From contig NZ_BCPY01000001.1 of the NCBI RefSeq assembly GCF_001544195.1, positions 62,001-126,000 of the forward strand: a stretch of 64,000 nucleotides of DNA, in the 5' to 3' direction. This document shows, piece after piece, positions 32,590 to 40,884 of the stretch. The notes under the pieces were generated by a model. It saw only the letters and a program-made list of their open reading frames with translations, ran no database searches and had not been told where the DNA came from. The translations under genes and the position numbers were made by a program. Position 1 is the first letter of the stretch, and the number at the start of each line of letters is the position of its first letter. The stretch is from Tetragenococcus solitarius NBRC 100494. Its GTDB lineage: Bacteria; Bacillota; Bacilli; Lactobacillales; Enterococcaceae.

Positions 32590-33198
32590 CTAATCGTATT
32601 GGTCTAACTGATAATTTTCCACAACCTCTTTTACTTTTTCTGCATAGCCAGGATCAGTTGCATAACCCGCTTCCTGTAATGCATCAGCAGCTTGTTCATA
32701 ATTTTGTGCTGTTAACACATCCTCATACTTCTGTGGATTCCAATCAACCCCATTAACAAATAATCGAGTATGATCATCCATCGACTCTTCCCATGAATTA
32801 TAAACTCGAAACTCTCCTTTGATGGTAATCCACTGTTCATTCACATATTCCTTGGTCTCAAGTTTTACTTTATCTTGATCACCATAAGCTTTAATTCCAA
32901 ACAAATTATTATATTCATGGGCCAACTGACTAGAACCCCAGTTAGATTCCAAAATTGCTTGGCTGATAATAATACTAGGAAGTATACCATAACCTTCTTG
33001 TAATTCCTTGGCATGAGGAAGCAAGCGTTCAATAAACTCCTGCTTGGTCATATTCTCATCTTCTTGGCGTGCAAGTGGGTTATTATTGCCCACAGGATCA
33101 GATAAACTCATCAAAGAAAAGACAAACCCTACTAAAATTAAAAGAAATCCCACAATTATTGCAGGCATTTTAAGTTGATTTTTCTTTTTTCTTGCCAT
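32590..33198 (-). CDS. GH73 endo-beta-N-acetylglucosaminidase, membrane anchored
   Basis: A 202-residue peptidoglycan hydrolase with an N-terminal membrane segment (about residues 11-32) and a GH73/LytG-like domain: SIIISQAILESNWGSSQLA holds the catalytic Glu, followed by YNNLFGIKA. It lacks LysM or other wall-binding repeats. ATG 33198 follows AGGGTG; a GTG two codons earlier is less likely. It directly follows a D,D-carboxypeptidase gene (7 bp), so the pair may act together in wall turnover. Confidence 0.88.
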   Translation of the reverse strand: MARKKKNQLKMPAIIVGFLLILVGFVFSLMSLSDPVGNNNPLARQEDENMTKQEFIERLLPHAKELQEGYGILPSIIISQAILESNWGSSQLAHEYNNLFGIKAYGDQDKVKLETKEYVNEQWITIKGEFRVYNSWEESMDDHTRLFVNGVDWNPQKYEDVLTAQNYEQAADALQEAGYATDPGYAEKVKEVVENYQLDQYD

Positions 33199-33205
33199 AC
33201 ACACC

Positions 33206-33997
33206 CTACTTTTCGTTTAATTGATCAAGGTATTCTTCCAACGTCAACTCGTTTTCTTCTATATACTTTGCGTTTTCTTTACCGACATAACGGAAATGCC
33301 ACGGTTCATAATTAATCTTAGTAATATCTTCCTTACCTTTTGGATAACGTAGAATAAAACCATAGTCGCTTGCATGTTCAGCCAGCCATTTCGCACTGTC
33401 TTCTTTACCGAATCCTTCCTCCAAAACTGTTTGAGGATAAGATTGCTGCCAATTTTCATCCACAATGTCTAGGGCGAGACCGGTATGGTGCTCACTATGG
33501 CCAGGCTCAGTAGAAGTTTCTTTGGTTTTATTTTTCGCCTTTTTATCGTCCATTCCCTGATTTTTATATTGAGCAACACGTTCATTAAAGATTTGTTCTT
33601 GCTCGCTGATAGAACGATAGGCCGAAATAATTACCAAAGGATAACCTGCTTGAGAAGCAGCTTTGCTGAATTGTTCATAGGATTTTATCACGCGTTTATC
33701 TAGCTGCATATTCGTATTAGGAATATATGAAAGCTGATCCGAAGAAATATCTTTTTCTAATGGTTGATCTGGTCCTACTAGGATTAGTGACCAATCTTTA
33801 GATGAAACATCGGGTAAGCCCTTGTCTGCTTTTTTGCTTTTATTTTGTTGCTTTTTGTTACTTTTTGCTGTTGTTTTGTTTAAAACAACTTCTTGACTAT
33901 TAGGATCTTCAACTTTTCTTGTTACAAAACGATTGATCCCATAAATCAAGCAAATACCTACAATACTTAAAATACCAATTTTTAAATAACGCTTCAA
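33206..33997 (-). CDS. M15B (VanY/LdcB-type) D-Ala carboxypeptidase, membrane anchored
   Basis: A 263-residue zinc peptidase with an N-terminal anchor (about 6-23), a lysine-rich spacer and an M15B domain. Zinc ligands lie in GHSEHHTGLALDIVDEN (His, Asp) and EPWHFRYVG (His). Relatives trim the terminal D-Ala of peptidoglycan stems (D,D- or L,D-specificity cannot be told by eye). No van genes are near, so a housekeeping wall role is more likely than glycopeptide resistance. Start is TTG at 33997, 9 bp after AGGAGGTGA. Confidence 0.88.
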   Translation of the reverse strand: MKRYLKIGILSIVGICLIYGINRFVTRKVEDPNSQEVVLNKTTAKSNKKQQNKSKKADKGLPDVSSKDWSLILVGPDQPLEKDISSDQLSYIPNTNMQLDKRVIKSYEQFSKAASQAGYPLVIISAYRSISEQEQIFNERVAQYKNQGMDDKKAKNKTKETSTEPGHSEHHTGLALDIVDENWQQSYPQTVLEEGFGKEDSAKWLAEHASDYGFILRYPKGKEDITKINYEPWHFRYVGKENAKYIEENELTLEEYLDQLNEK

Positions 33998-34017
33998 AAA
34001 AGTTAGTCACCTCCTGT

Positions 34018-34530
34018 TTATGAATTATATGTCTCTTCTAATTTATCATTCACCCAATCCAATAACGCAACTTGTTCATTATCGATCTGTTGTTGAATAT
34101 AAGCGGGTAAACGGAAATTTAGAATATCATCAAATCCCCATTCTCTATAATCAATCGTCACTCGCAAGTCAAGGTATTGTCCATTATTATTTTCTTCTTT
34201 TGTATCAAGAATTTCGACCGTCGCAAGACCGATATTTAACCATTGTCTAGCAATTTTTGTCTTCATACGTCGATATTCAGCAACAGCAAACGTTCTTTTT
34301 TCAGGGTAGATAATCGTTTGACGTAATACTTTTTGTAACAACATCCATTCATAATCACTAAAGAGGTTTTTAACCTTTTGCATTTCTTCGGGAGACAAAT
34401 TACTGAAACCTTTTTTCCAATTTTCCCATTTATCTGGAGAAATTCCCAGACGATCCCGGTAAAAAGCCGTTTCAGAACCAAAATTTTCTACAATTGTACT
34501 GATAATTAGGTCAATATATATGTCATTCAT
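34018..34530 (-). CDS. Conserved hypothetical protein
   Basis: A 170-residue soluble protein that I do not recognise. The N-terminal 45 residues (AFYRDRLGISPDKWENWKKGFSNLSPEEMQKV) look like a small helix-turn-helix or helical segment. The C-terminal half is mixed alpha/beta with LDLRVTIDYREWGFDDILNFRLP. No signal peptide or membrane segment. GGAGGAA precedes the ATG. It is 20 bp upstream of the carboxypeptidase gene and probably heads that operon, so a regulatory role there is possible but unproven. Confidence 0.6.
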   Translation of the reverse strand: MNDIYIDLIISTIVENFGSETAFYRDRLGISPDKWENWKKGFSNLSPEEMQKVKNLFSDYEWMLLQKVLRQTIIYPEKRTFAVAEYRRMKTKIARQWLNIGLATVEILDTKEENNNGQYLDLRVTIDYREWGFDDILNFRLPAYIQQQIDNEQVALLDWVNDKLEETYNS

Positions 34531-34668
34531 TGTTCATTCCTCCAAGTATTATTTTACTGAAAATATTGAATAAATAAAAACTTTTCATTCCAACCTTTAG
34601 TCATTTTTATGATCTATCTGTTATACTAGAGATTGATAAGAAATAATTGCGAATAAGGAGAGAGACAT

Positions 34669-35622
34669 ATGCACAATTATCGTTGGGGAATTATAGGAAC
34701 AGGCGACATCGCCCACCAATTTGTTAAAAATTTTAAAAGCAGCCAAAGTAGCATCGCAGGCGTAGCTGCTAGAAACTTTGAAAAAACACAAGCTTTTGCT
34801 CAAGAATACTTTCTTCCAACGGCTTATGAAACTGTAGAAGAAATGCTAGATAACCCAGAAATTGACATGGTTTACATTGCAGTTCCTAACAATATCCATC
34901 ATTACTATATCACAAAAGCCTTAGAAAAAGGAAAACATGTTTTGTGTGAAAAAGCAATTACAATGACAAGTGCTGAATTAGAAGAAGAAATTACTTTGGC
35001 AAATAAAAATAACTTAGTGCTACAAGAAGCAATGACTATCTTTAATATGCCATTATACCAAAAACTAAAAGAAATCGCAGACTCAGGCGAGTTAGGAAAA
35101 TTAAAAATGATACAAGCACCTTTTGGTAGCTACAAGGAACCTGATCCAAACAATCGTTTCTTTAACCCAGATTTAGCTGGGGGTGCTTTATTGGATATTG
35201 GTACCTATGCTGTGTCTTTCGCGCGTTTCTTCTTAACTTCAACGCCCAATGTTTTATTTAGTGAAATGATTCCCTTTGAAACTGGGGTTGATGAAGAATC
35301 TATTACTGTTTTAAAAAATGATTATGATGAAATGGCATCTGTTAACCTTTCATTCCAAGCGAAAATGCCTAAAAAAGGAATTGTCGCTTACGAAAAAGGA
35401 TATATCACCATCGATGAATACCCTCGTGCAGAGGAAGCTGAAATCACTTACCGCACAACAGGAGAAACTCAAGTAATAAAAGCTGGTAATACAAAAGATG
35501 CACTTAACTATGAAGTACAAACGATGATTGACACCATCGAAGAAAATGAAAATGATACTCTTCCTTTAACAAGAGATGTTATTCAAATATTGGATGAAAT
35601 GCGTAGTTTTTGGAATGTCTAA
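34669..35622 (+). CDS. Gfo/Idh/MocA family NAD(P)-dependent oxidoreductase
   Basis: A 317-residue dehydrogenase: N-terminal Rossmann fold (WGIIGTGDIAHQFVKNF), then the family EKAITMTSAELEE motif (the EKP position reads EKA), and a C-terminal substrate domain with GGALLDIGTYAVSFARFF. Substrate cannot be predicted; relatives act on sugars, inositols or dihydrodiols. It is on the plus strand, monocistronic, with AAGGAG before the ATG and a hairpin after the stop. Confidence 0.88.
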   Translation: MHNYRWGIIGTGDIAHQFVKNFKSSQSSIAGVAARNFEKTQAFAQEYFLPTAYETVEEMLDNPEIDMVYIAVPNNIHHYYITKALEKGKHVLCEKAITMTSAELEEEITLANKNNLVLQEAMTIFNMPLYQKLKEIADSGELGKLKMIQAPFGSYKEPDPNNRFFNPDLAGGALLDIGTYAVSFARFFLTSTPNVLFSEMIPFETGVDEESITVLKNDYDEMASVNLSFQAKMPKKGIVAYEKGYITIDEYPRAEEAEITYRTTGETQVIKAGNTKDALNYEVQTMIDTIEENENDTLPLTRDVIQILDEMRSFWNV

Positions 35623-35630
35623 TCGTCAAA

Positions 35631-35656
35631 AAGCTCCAGGAATTTTCTTGGAGCTT
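35631..35656 (+). terminator. Terminator after the Gfo/Idh gene
   Basis: Arms AAGCTCCA (35631-35638) and TGGAGCTT (35649-35656) followed by a T-rich stretch, 8 bp past the stop codon. Confidence 0.6.
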
Positions 35657-35756
35657 CTTATATTTCAATGTTTATTACCTGATATCTGTTGCCTAAGACT
35701 AGAAAAACTACGCAAAATTGAGTAAAATAGACTTTGTAGGGAGGAGTACTAGTATT

Positions 35757-36356
35757 ATGCATATCGGTCGATTTAGACTTGGAATGAGAACGTTCAAAAC
35801 TGCTTTATCCGTGGTACTATGTGTTTTGCTTTTTCATGTTCTTGGCCGGGACAATCCGCTAATCGCAACAATCGCAGCTGTTGTTTCTTTGCGTCAAGAT
35901 ATGACATCGACCGTTAGTATAGGAAAAGAACGTATCTTAGGCAATACAGTAGGTAGTGTTGCTGCTATGATTTATCTTTTAGTGCAACATTTTTTTCCAC
36001 AGACATTGTTTTTACAGCTAGTCTTGTTACCTATACTAGTCGCTTTAGTGGTCATTCTTCAAGATGGAATTGACAACAATTCAGGCATCATTACCGGAAT
36101 TGCTACTTTTATTTTAATCTCCTTAAGTACTCCTCAAGGGGAATCAGTGATTGTAGCGCTCGATCGGATCCTTGATACCTTTATTGGAGTTGGCGTTGCT
36201 ATCTTTTTAAATACTGTTATAAAACCACCAAAAATGGAGGAACAAAGAGAAATTGAAAATGACTTAGCTAAGTTAAAAGAGCAAGAACAGGATTTGCAAG
36301 ATACATTAACACAAGTCCACGAAAAAATTAAAGCCAAAGAAAAAGATGAAAAGTAA
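35757..36356 (+). CDS. Aromatic acid exporter family (ArAE/FUSC-type, DUF939) membrane protein
   Basis: A 199-residue protein with four to five N-terminal membrane segments (RTFKTALSVVLCVLLFH; DNPLIATIAAVVSLRQD; GNTVGSVAAMIYLLV) and a charged C-terminal coiled coil (about 155-199). This is the small Firmicutes version of the family, lacking the large cytoplasmic domain of E. coli AaeB-type pumps. The substrate is unknown. ATG 35757 is used because GGGAGGAG lies 12 bp upstream; a TTG 39 bp earlier is in frame but poorly placed. Confidence 0.8.
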   Translation: MHIGRFRLGMRTFKTALSVVLCVLLFHVLGRDNPLIATIAAVVSLRQDMTSTVSIGKERILGNTVGSVAAMIYLLVQHFFPQTLFLQLVLLPILVALVVILQDGIDNNSGIITGIATFILISLSTPQGESVIVALDRILDTFIGVGVAIFLNTVIKPPKMEEQREIENDLAKLKEQEQDLQDTLTQVHEKIKAKEKDEK

Positions 36357-36386
36357 ATGTTGATACATCTACTTTTCATCTTTTTT
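36345..36386 (+). terminator. Terminator overlapping the end of the ArAE gene
   Basis: Arms GATGAAAAGTA (36345-36355) and TACTTTTCATC (36370-36380) then six T residues. The left arm includes the last codons and stop of the gene. Confidence 0.85.
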
Positions 36387-36393
36387 AATAAGC

Positions 36394-37542
36394 TCATGCT
36401 TGATATCTTTCTTCTCCGTCTAAATAAGTAGCAGCAAGTGTCATGTCTGGATTTAAAACAATAAAGTCAGCTGCACGTCCTTTTCTTATCTTTCCACAAA
36501 CATCGTCAATTTTAGAACTGATTGCAGGGACTAAACTTCCCATCGCAACAGCTTGTTCTGCAGTAGCAATATTCCAATCAACTACGTTTTTAACTCCCTC
36601 TTTTAACTTCAATATACTACCAGCGAGATTTCCTTCTTGCATCCTAGCAGTTCCGTCCTTGACGACTACTGGAAATTCTCCCAACATATAATTGCCATCA
36701 GGCATCCCTCCTGCCATCATACAATCTGTAATCAAAGCGACATGGTCATAACCTACTTGGTTGATGACAAGTTCTGCAGCCTTGGGATGAACATGATGAC
36801 CATCACAAATCAATTCTGCATACACATCACGCAGAGCCAACAAAGCGCCTACCATACCGGGTTCACGATGATTTAATCCACTCATTCCATTATAAGCATG
36901 AACAAAAACATCAGCTCCAGCTTCAACTGCTGATGAGGCTTGCTGGAAAGTAGCATCGCTGTGTCCTAATGATACAACGACGCCTTCATCGCTGACTTGT
37001 TTCACAAAATCTTCTACACCTTGTCTTTCTGGCGCCAGAGCGATTTTTTTAATCATATTGCCGGAAGCTTTTTGCCATTCATGAAAAGTATCAATATCTG
37101 GATCACTAAAATAAGAAGGATTTTGAGCTCCCTTATGTTTTTCAGTAAAAAAAGGTCCTTCAAAATAAATCCCTTGAATTTTCGCCCCGGTCACTTTATC
37201 TTTTATGTCACCTAGCATTTGAGCTACATCTTTTAAATGTTGTTTACTTGAAGTAAGCGTCGTTGGCAAAAAAGAAGTAACCCCACAAGAAAGCAATCCT
37301 TCTGAAATTTCATTCATTCCTTTTGCATCATTGTCCATCACATCATGATTTTTAAATCCATGGATATGTGTATCAACTAAACCAGGCGCAATCCATTTTC
37401 CACTTTGATCCACTACACTCACTTCTTCATCAGGAAGTTCACGATAATATTGTCCAAATTTTCCATCTGTAATTTCTAAATAGCCTTTATTTTCGACATG
37501 AGACTCTAAGAAAAACTTATCTGCTGCTACAAATTTTCTCAT
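36394..37542 (-). CDS. nagA: N-acetylglucosamine-6-phosphate deacetylase
   Basis: A 382-residue amidohydrolase converting GlcNAc-6-P to glucosamine-6-P during amino sugar and wall recycling. Metal and catalytic motifs: VDTHIHGF, the Glu in FEGPFF, LGHSDAT, and DGHHVHP. nagB is not nearby. AAAGGAGA precedes the ATG. It is convergent with the plus-strand ArAE gene, whose terminator separates them. Confidence 0.96.
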   Translation of the reverse strand: MRKFVAADKFFLESHVENKGYLEITDGKFGQYYRELPDEEVSVVDQSGKWIAPGLVDTHIHGFKNHDVMDNDAKGMNEISEGLLSCGVTSFLPTTLTSSKQHLKDVAQMLGDIKDKVTGAKIQGIYFEGPFFTEKHKGAQNPSYFSDPDIDTFHEWQKASGNMIKKIALAPERQGVEDFVKQVSDEGVVVSLGHSDATFQQASSAVEAGADVFVHAYNGMSGLNHREPGMVGALLALRDVYAELICDGHHVHPKAAELVINQVGYDHVALITDCMMAGGMPDGNYMLGEFPVVVKDGTARMQEGNLAGSILKLKEGVKNVVDWNIATAEQAVAMGSLVPAISSKIDDVCGKIRKGRAADFIVLNPDMTLAATYLDGEERYQA

Positions 37543-37782
37543 TTTTCCCTCTCCTTTTACTAGCTTTTTCTACATTTAACCTACTCCAATTTTATTGGAA
37601 AGTCAAGAAAGGTCTACACCACTTTTGTTATAATAAATAACTCTTGCATCCTAGAAAAAATAATAGTATAGTCTAGCAAAAGGATTTAACACAGATGTTG
37701 TTGAATGTCTTTTAAATACAAGTGCAAAGGTATCACCAGGGTATTTTTACTTGACTCAACTAATTAGATAGGAGCCGACGAT

Positions 37783-37965
37783 ATGGTAGAAAACACAACA
37801 GTCACATTTAAGTGGGAAAACACCACGCTATCAGGTCACATTTCAAAAGAATATGAAAATTCATATCTGGTTGAAATTGATAATCCGACCAAAGAAATTG
37901 CCGACAGTTACAATGGTCGGATGGTTGTTAGTAAAAAAGATTGTAAGGTAGAAGAGAAAAATTAA
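37783..37965 (+). CDS. DUF2187 family small protein (YkvS-like)
   Basis: A 60-residue protein: TVTFKWENTTLSGHISKEYENSYLVEID then YNGRMVVSKKDCKV. This is the DUF2187 pattern, a short all-beta domain. Function unknown. AGGAG lies 8 bp before the ATG and a strong bidirectional terminator follows, which supports a real gene despite its size. It is on the plus strand, convergent with the aminotransferase gene. Confidence 0.82.
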   Translation: MVENTTVTFKWENTTLSGHISKEYENSYLVEIDNPTKEIADSYNGRMVVSKKDCKVEEKN

Positions 37966-38015
37966 AAAAATATCCCTATGTCCAAAATTATACGAGGACA
38001 TAGGGATATTATTAT
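37964..38015. terminator. Bidirectional terminator between the DUF2187 gene and the aminotransferase
   Basis: A perfect 15-bp stem (37969-37983 with 37996-38010; core ATCCCTATGTCC) flanked by A and T runs on both sides. It sits between two convergent genes. Confidence 0.9.
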
Positions 38016-39229
38016 TTTTGACTATAATTGGCTAAAAATTCTCTCATCTTATCCGTAGTTACCTTTAAATCATCTACATTAGGCAAATAGACAATTCGAA
38101 AATGATCAGGTTGTTGCCAATTAAATCCACCACCATGAACTAATAGGACATGATATTCATGTAAAAAATCTAATACAAATTGTTCATCATCGACAATATT
38201 AAAACGTTTGGTATCAATTTTTGGAAATATATAAAAAGCTGCTTTGGGCTTAACTGCTGAAAGACCTTCAATATTATTAATCGCATTATAAATATACTCG
38301 CGTTGTTCGTATATACGCCCGCCAGGAAGTAATAATTCATCTACGCTTTGATAACCGCCTAAAGCCGTTTGAATAATTTGTTGGGACAAAACGTTGGAAC
38401 ACAAGCGCATTGATGCAAGCATATTTAAACCTTCAATATAATCTTTAATATGCGACTTATCTCCACTTATTACCATCCAACCTACACGAAAACCGGCTAC
38501 ACGATGAGATTTAGACAAACCGCTAAAAGTTACAATTGGTCGATCTGGGGCTAATGTCGCAATCGGAACATGCGTATACTCATCCATTACTAAACGATCA
38601 TAAATTTCATCAGAAAAGATAATTAAGTCAAATTCTCTGGCAATTTGAACGACCCCTTCCAAAATTTCTTTTGGATAAACTGCGCCTGTTGGGTTATTTG
38701 GATTAATCAAAACAATCGCTTTGGTTTTACTAGTAACTTTAGACCGAATATCATCAATATCAGGATTCCATTCACTAGCTTCATCACAAATATAATGAAC
38801 GGGCTTTCCCCCTGCTAATGAAACAGAGGCAGTCCATAACGGATAATCTGGCATAGGAACAAGTACTTCATCACCATTGTTACATAAGCCTTGCATTGAC
38901 ATCGTAATTAATTCGCTAACTCCATTCCCTGTATAAATATCATTGATAGAAACTTCAGGAAAATCGCGCAATTGACAATACTGTTCAATCGCTTTTCTCG
39001 CTGAAAATACCCCTTTAGAATCAGAATACCCTTCTGACTCTCGTACATTCATAATTAAATCACGAACTACTTCATTAGGAGCTTCAAAACCAAAAGTCGC
39101 TGGATTGCCAGTATTTAACTTTAAAATACTGATTCCTTCTTCTTGCATACGGTCAGCTTCTTCCACGACCGGCCCACGTACATCATAGCTGACACCCTCA
39201 AGTTTGCCGGATTTTTCAAAATCTCTCAT
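38012..39229 (-). CDS. AlaT-type pyridoxal phosphate aminotransferase
   Basis: A 405-residue class I aminotransferase. The PLP lysine lies in FSGLSKSHRVAGFRVGW, with NPNNPTGAVY and SDEIYDRL also intact. The N-terminus MRDFEKSGKLEGVSYDVRGPV and overall pattern match the AlaA/AlaT group, which makes alanine from pyruvate and glutamate. That would add another pyruvate reaction to this window, but specificity is inferred from family resemblance. ATG 39229 follows AAGAGGAAAG; the frame is open 13 codons further. Confidence 0.88.
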   Translation of the reverse strand: MRDFEKSGKLEGVSYDVRGPVVEEADRMQEEGISILKLNTGNPATFGFEAPNEVVRDLIMNVRESEGYSDSKGVFSARKAIEQYCQLRDFPEVSINDIYTGNGVSELITMSMQGLCNNGDEVLVPMPDYPLWTASVSLAGGKPVHYICDEASEWNPDIDDIRSKVTSKTKAIVLINPNNPTGAVYPKEILEGVVQIAREFDLIIFSDEIYDRLVMDEYTHVPIATLAPDRPIVTFSGLSKSHRVAGFRVGWMVISGDKSHIKDYIEGLNMLASMRLCSNVLSQQIIQTALGGYQSVDELLLPGGRIYEQREYIYNAINNIEGLSAVKPKAAFYIFPKIDTKRFNIVDDEQFVLDFLHEYHVLLVHGGGFNWQQPDHFRIVYLPNVDDLKVTTDKMREFLANYSQK

Positions 39230-39707
39230 AAGCTTTCCTCTTTCCAAAAATCTTTTTACTTGTAGCAAAAGATAGAATAAGACTTCGAGTCTATATTATA
39301 GCAAAAAAATTTTCAAAAACGTAGAATGAGAACTTATTATAAAATAATTTATATTTTTTCAATACCAACTGATGAAGAATTCGAAGAATTTTTTACCTGT
39401 TTTTAACATGCTCTGAAATTAGTACTCTGATTCATTATAAATCGAATTTACATAACAAAATAATCAAAGCGTCGACTTTCTCCAAGCTTCCAAATAGTAT
39501 AACCCTTTAATAAAAAATAGTTCTTGAAAAAAATAACACACGTTTGATATCCTTAATTCAAGACTACAACAGTATTTGGCTAATAAAACGGTAATATTGT
39601 AGTTAATAGCGGTGTAAGACCTCATGGGAGTTAACCTATCTTTTGTTATGTAGTTCATACAAGCTAAAGAAAGTATCAAAATAGCAAAATAAAGAATGTA
39701 AATGACA
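39230..39707. other. Gene-free gap between the aminotransferase and tRNA-Leu
   Basis: About 480 AT-rich bases. Short open frames are present but have no ribosome-binding sites or family resemblance. One imperfect 41-bp palindrome is seen at 39563-39603 (ACTACAA/TTGTAGT ends). I see no RNA gene or mobile element. Confidence 0.4.
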
Positions 39708-39762
39708 ATTAAAATGCATCTCCTAAGCTAGACTATTGCAAGCTAACTTAAGGGATGCATTT
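39708..39762 (-). terminator. Terminator after tRNA-Leu
   Basis: Arms AAATGCATC (39712-39720) and GATGCATTT (39754-39762), extended inside by CCTAAG/CTTAAGG. On the minus strand the stem is followed by TTTTAATT, 33 bp beyond the tRNA. Confidence 0.75.
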
Positions 39763-39794
39763 CAAATTATTATCCAAAAATATTCTTATCTCAA

Positions 39795-39879
39795 TGCGGA
39801 TAGTGGGAGTCGAACCCACACGAGCGATATGCTCACAAGATCCTTAATCTTGCTTGTCTACCAATTCCAACATATCCGC
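39795..39879 (-). tRNA. tRNA-Leu (anticodon AAG)
   Basis: The minus strand folds as a class II tRNA: acceptor GCGGATA/TATCCGC, anticodon arm CAAGA-TTAAGGA-TCTTG, a long variable arm (GAGCATATCGCTC) and a T arm GTGGG-TTCGACT-CCCAC, ending in discriminator A. The 7-base loop puts AAG at positions 34-36 (codon CUU). The long variable arm and the D-arm sequence are typical of Leu tRNAs. CCA is not encoded. It is a lone tRNA with its own terminator. Confidence 0.92.
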
Positions 39880-39952
39880 AAACTGACAAAGATTATTATA
39901 TCAATGTTAATAACTTTGTCAATAAAAAATAGAGAACGTTTTTTATAAAACT

Positions 39953-40624
39953 CTATCCTTCTTTGAAATAACCATTCCCTTTTAAATCGTTCTGGTCTTC
40001 TTCAATCATTCCTTTAAGCGAACGATTAAGGATGTTAGAGTTTTTCTCCTTAGTTTGTTGATTATCCACTGCTTCATTTTGGTTAAATTGGCGTAATACA
40101 TTTTTTGGTTGAAAATGAGAATGGTCTGTTTCAAATAATAAATAATCATCCTGGGATTTTTCCAAAGAATGCAAGAGCTCTTTGTCGGAATTTTTATGCA
40201 TCTTTTTATTCACAGATGCTGTAGCAGGCACATACTTAGAAGCAAAATAAGATTGTCTATCTCGTTTCCTTTTTAATGAATCAACAGATTGATTTTGTTT
40301 TACAGATGTACGCTGATACGTCGAAATATTTTTGCTCGAGTAACTTGGCAGATGTTTTCTATGCTTTTTTAATTCATTCTGCTCTTGAATCGTTAAACCC
40401 GCTTTTTCTAGAGTATCTTTTTTAGTACGCCTTAATCCACGCTTTTTTTTATTTTCTTTTAATACTGATTTGGTTAAGGGAGTGCTACTGGCCTCCGTTA
40501 GAATCCAAGGCTCATCATCTGAAAAAGGGGGGTGTTTTCTTTCCGATCGAATTTTAACGCCTGTCTCATCTGAGAAAACAGGAAAACGAGAATGTTTTCG
40601 TTTAATTTGATCAATATCTTTCAT
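39953..40624 (-). CDS. Unknown basic, low-complexity protein
   Basis: A 223-residue protein I do not recognise. It is rich in Lys, Arg, Ser, Asn and Gln, has no membrane segment, and is probably disordered over most of its length. Near the N-terminus a short motif occurs twice: RKHSRFPVFSDETG and RKHPPFSDDEP (residues about 7-40). A helical stretch is likely at LEKAGLTIQEQNELKKHRKH. Two such motifs suggest short linear binding sites for a partner. ATG 40624 is chosen (AAGGGA upstream). It is alone, between tRNA-Leu and a long gap with an array of dyad repeats. Confidence 0.6.
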   Translation of the reverse strand: MKDIDQIKRKHSRFPVFSDETGVKIRSERKHPPFSDDEPWILTEASSTPLTKSVLKENKKKRGLRRTKKDTLEKAGLTIQEQNELKKHRKHLPSYSSKNISTYQRTSVKQNQSVDSLKRKRDRQSYFASKYVPATASVNKKMHKNSDKELLHSLEKSQDDYLLFETDHSHFQPKNVLRQFNQNEAVDNQQTKEKNSNILNRSLKGMIEEDQNDLKGNGYFKEG

Positions 40625-40884
40625 GAAATTCATTCCCTTATTTGTATTTTTTATTATCATACCATAAAAAAAAGCCAGAGGACAGTTTATCTACAGCTAA
40701 AATGAGAAAGACTAAAAAAACAACCTCTATCCAAAAAGGGCAAGGTTGCCATAGCTGCTTGTATGCACAAGTTTCTAAAATATATACACCCTAGGTCAAA
40801 ACGCACAAAAAAATATGATGATACACAAGATCTTAGTAAACGATTATTCTCTAAATAACTTCTAACGATAAAGGAATGCCCAAT
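40625..40884. other. Gene-free gap upstream of the unknown basic protein
   Basis: AT-rich, with no credible gene. It presumably contains the promoter of the minus-strand gene ending at 39953. A lone TGCCC half-site at 40877-40881 is in register with the array that follows. Confidence 0.4.

Noticed and set aside
33206-33997. VanY-like protein as a glycopeptide resistance gene
   Set aside because: No vanHAX, vanS or vanR neighbours; the family is a common housekeeping D,D- or L,D-carboxypeptidase.
39464-39679. A 71-codon minus-strand frame in the gap before tRNA-Leu
   Set aside because: No ribosome-binding site, odd composition and no recognisable family.
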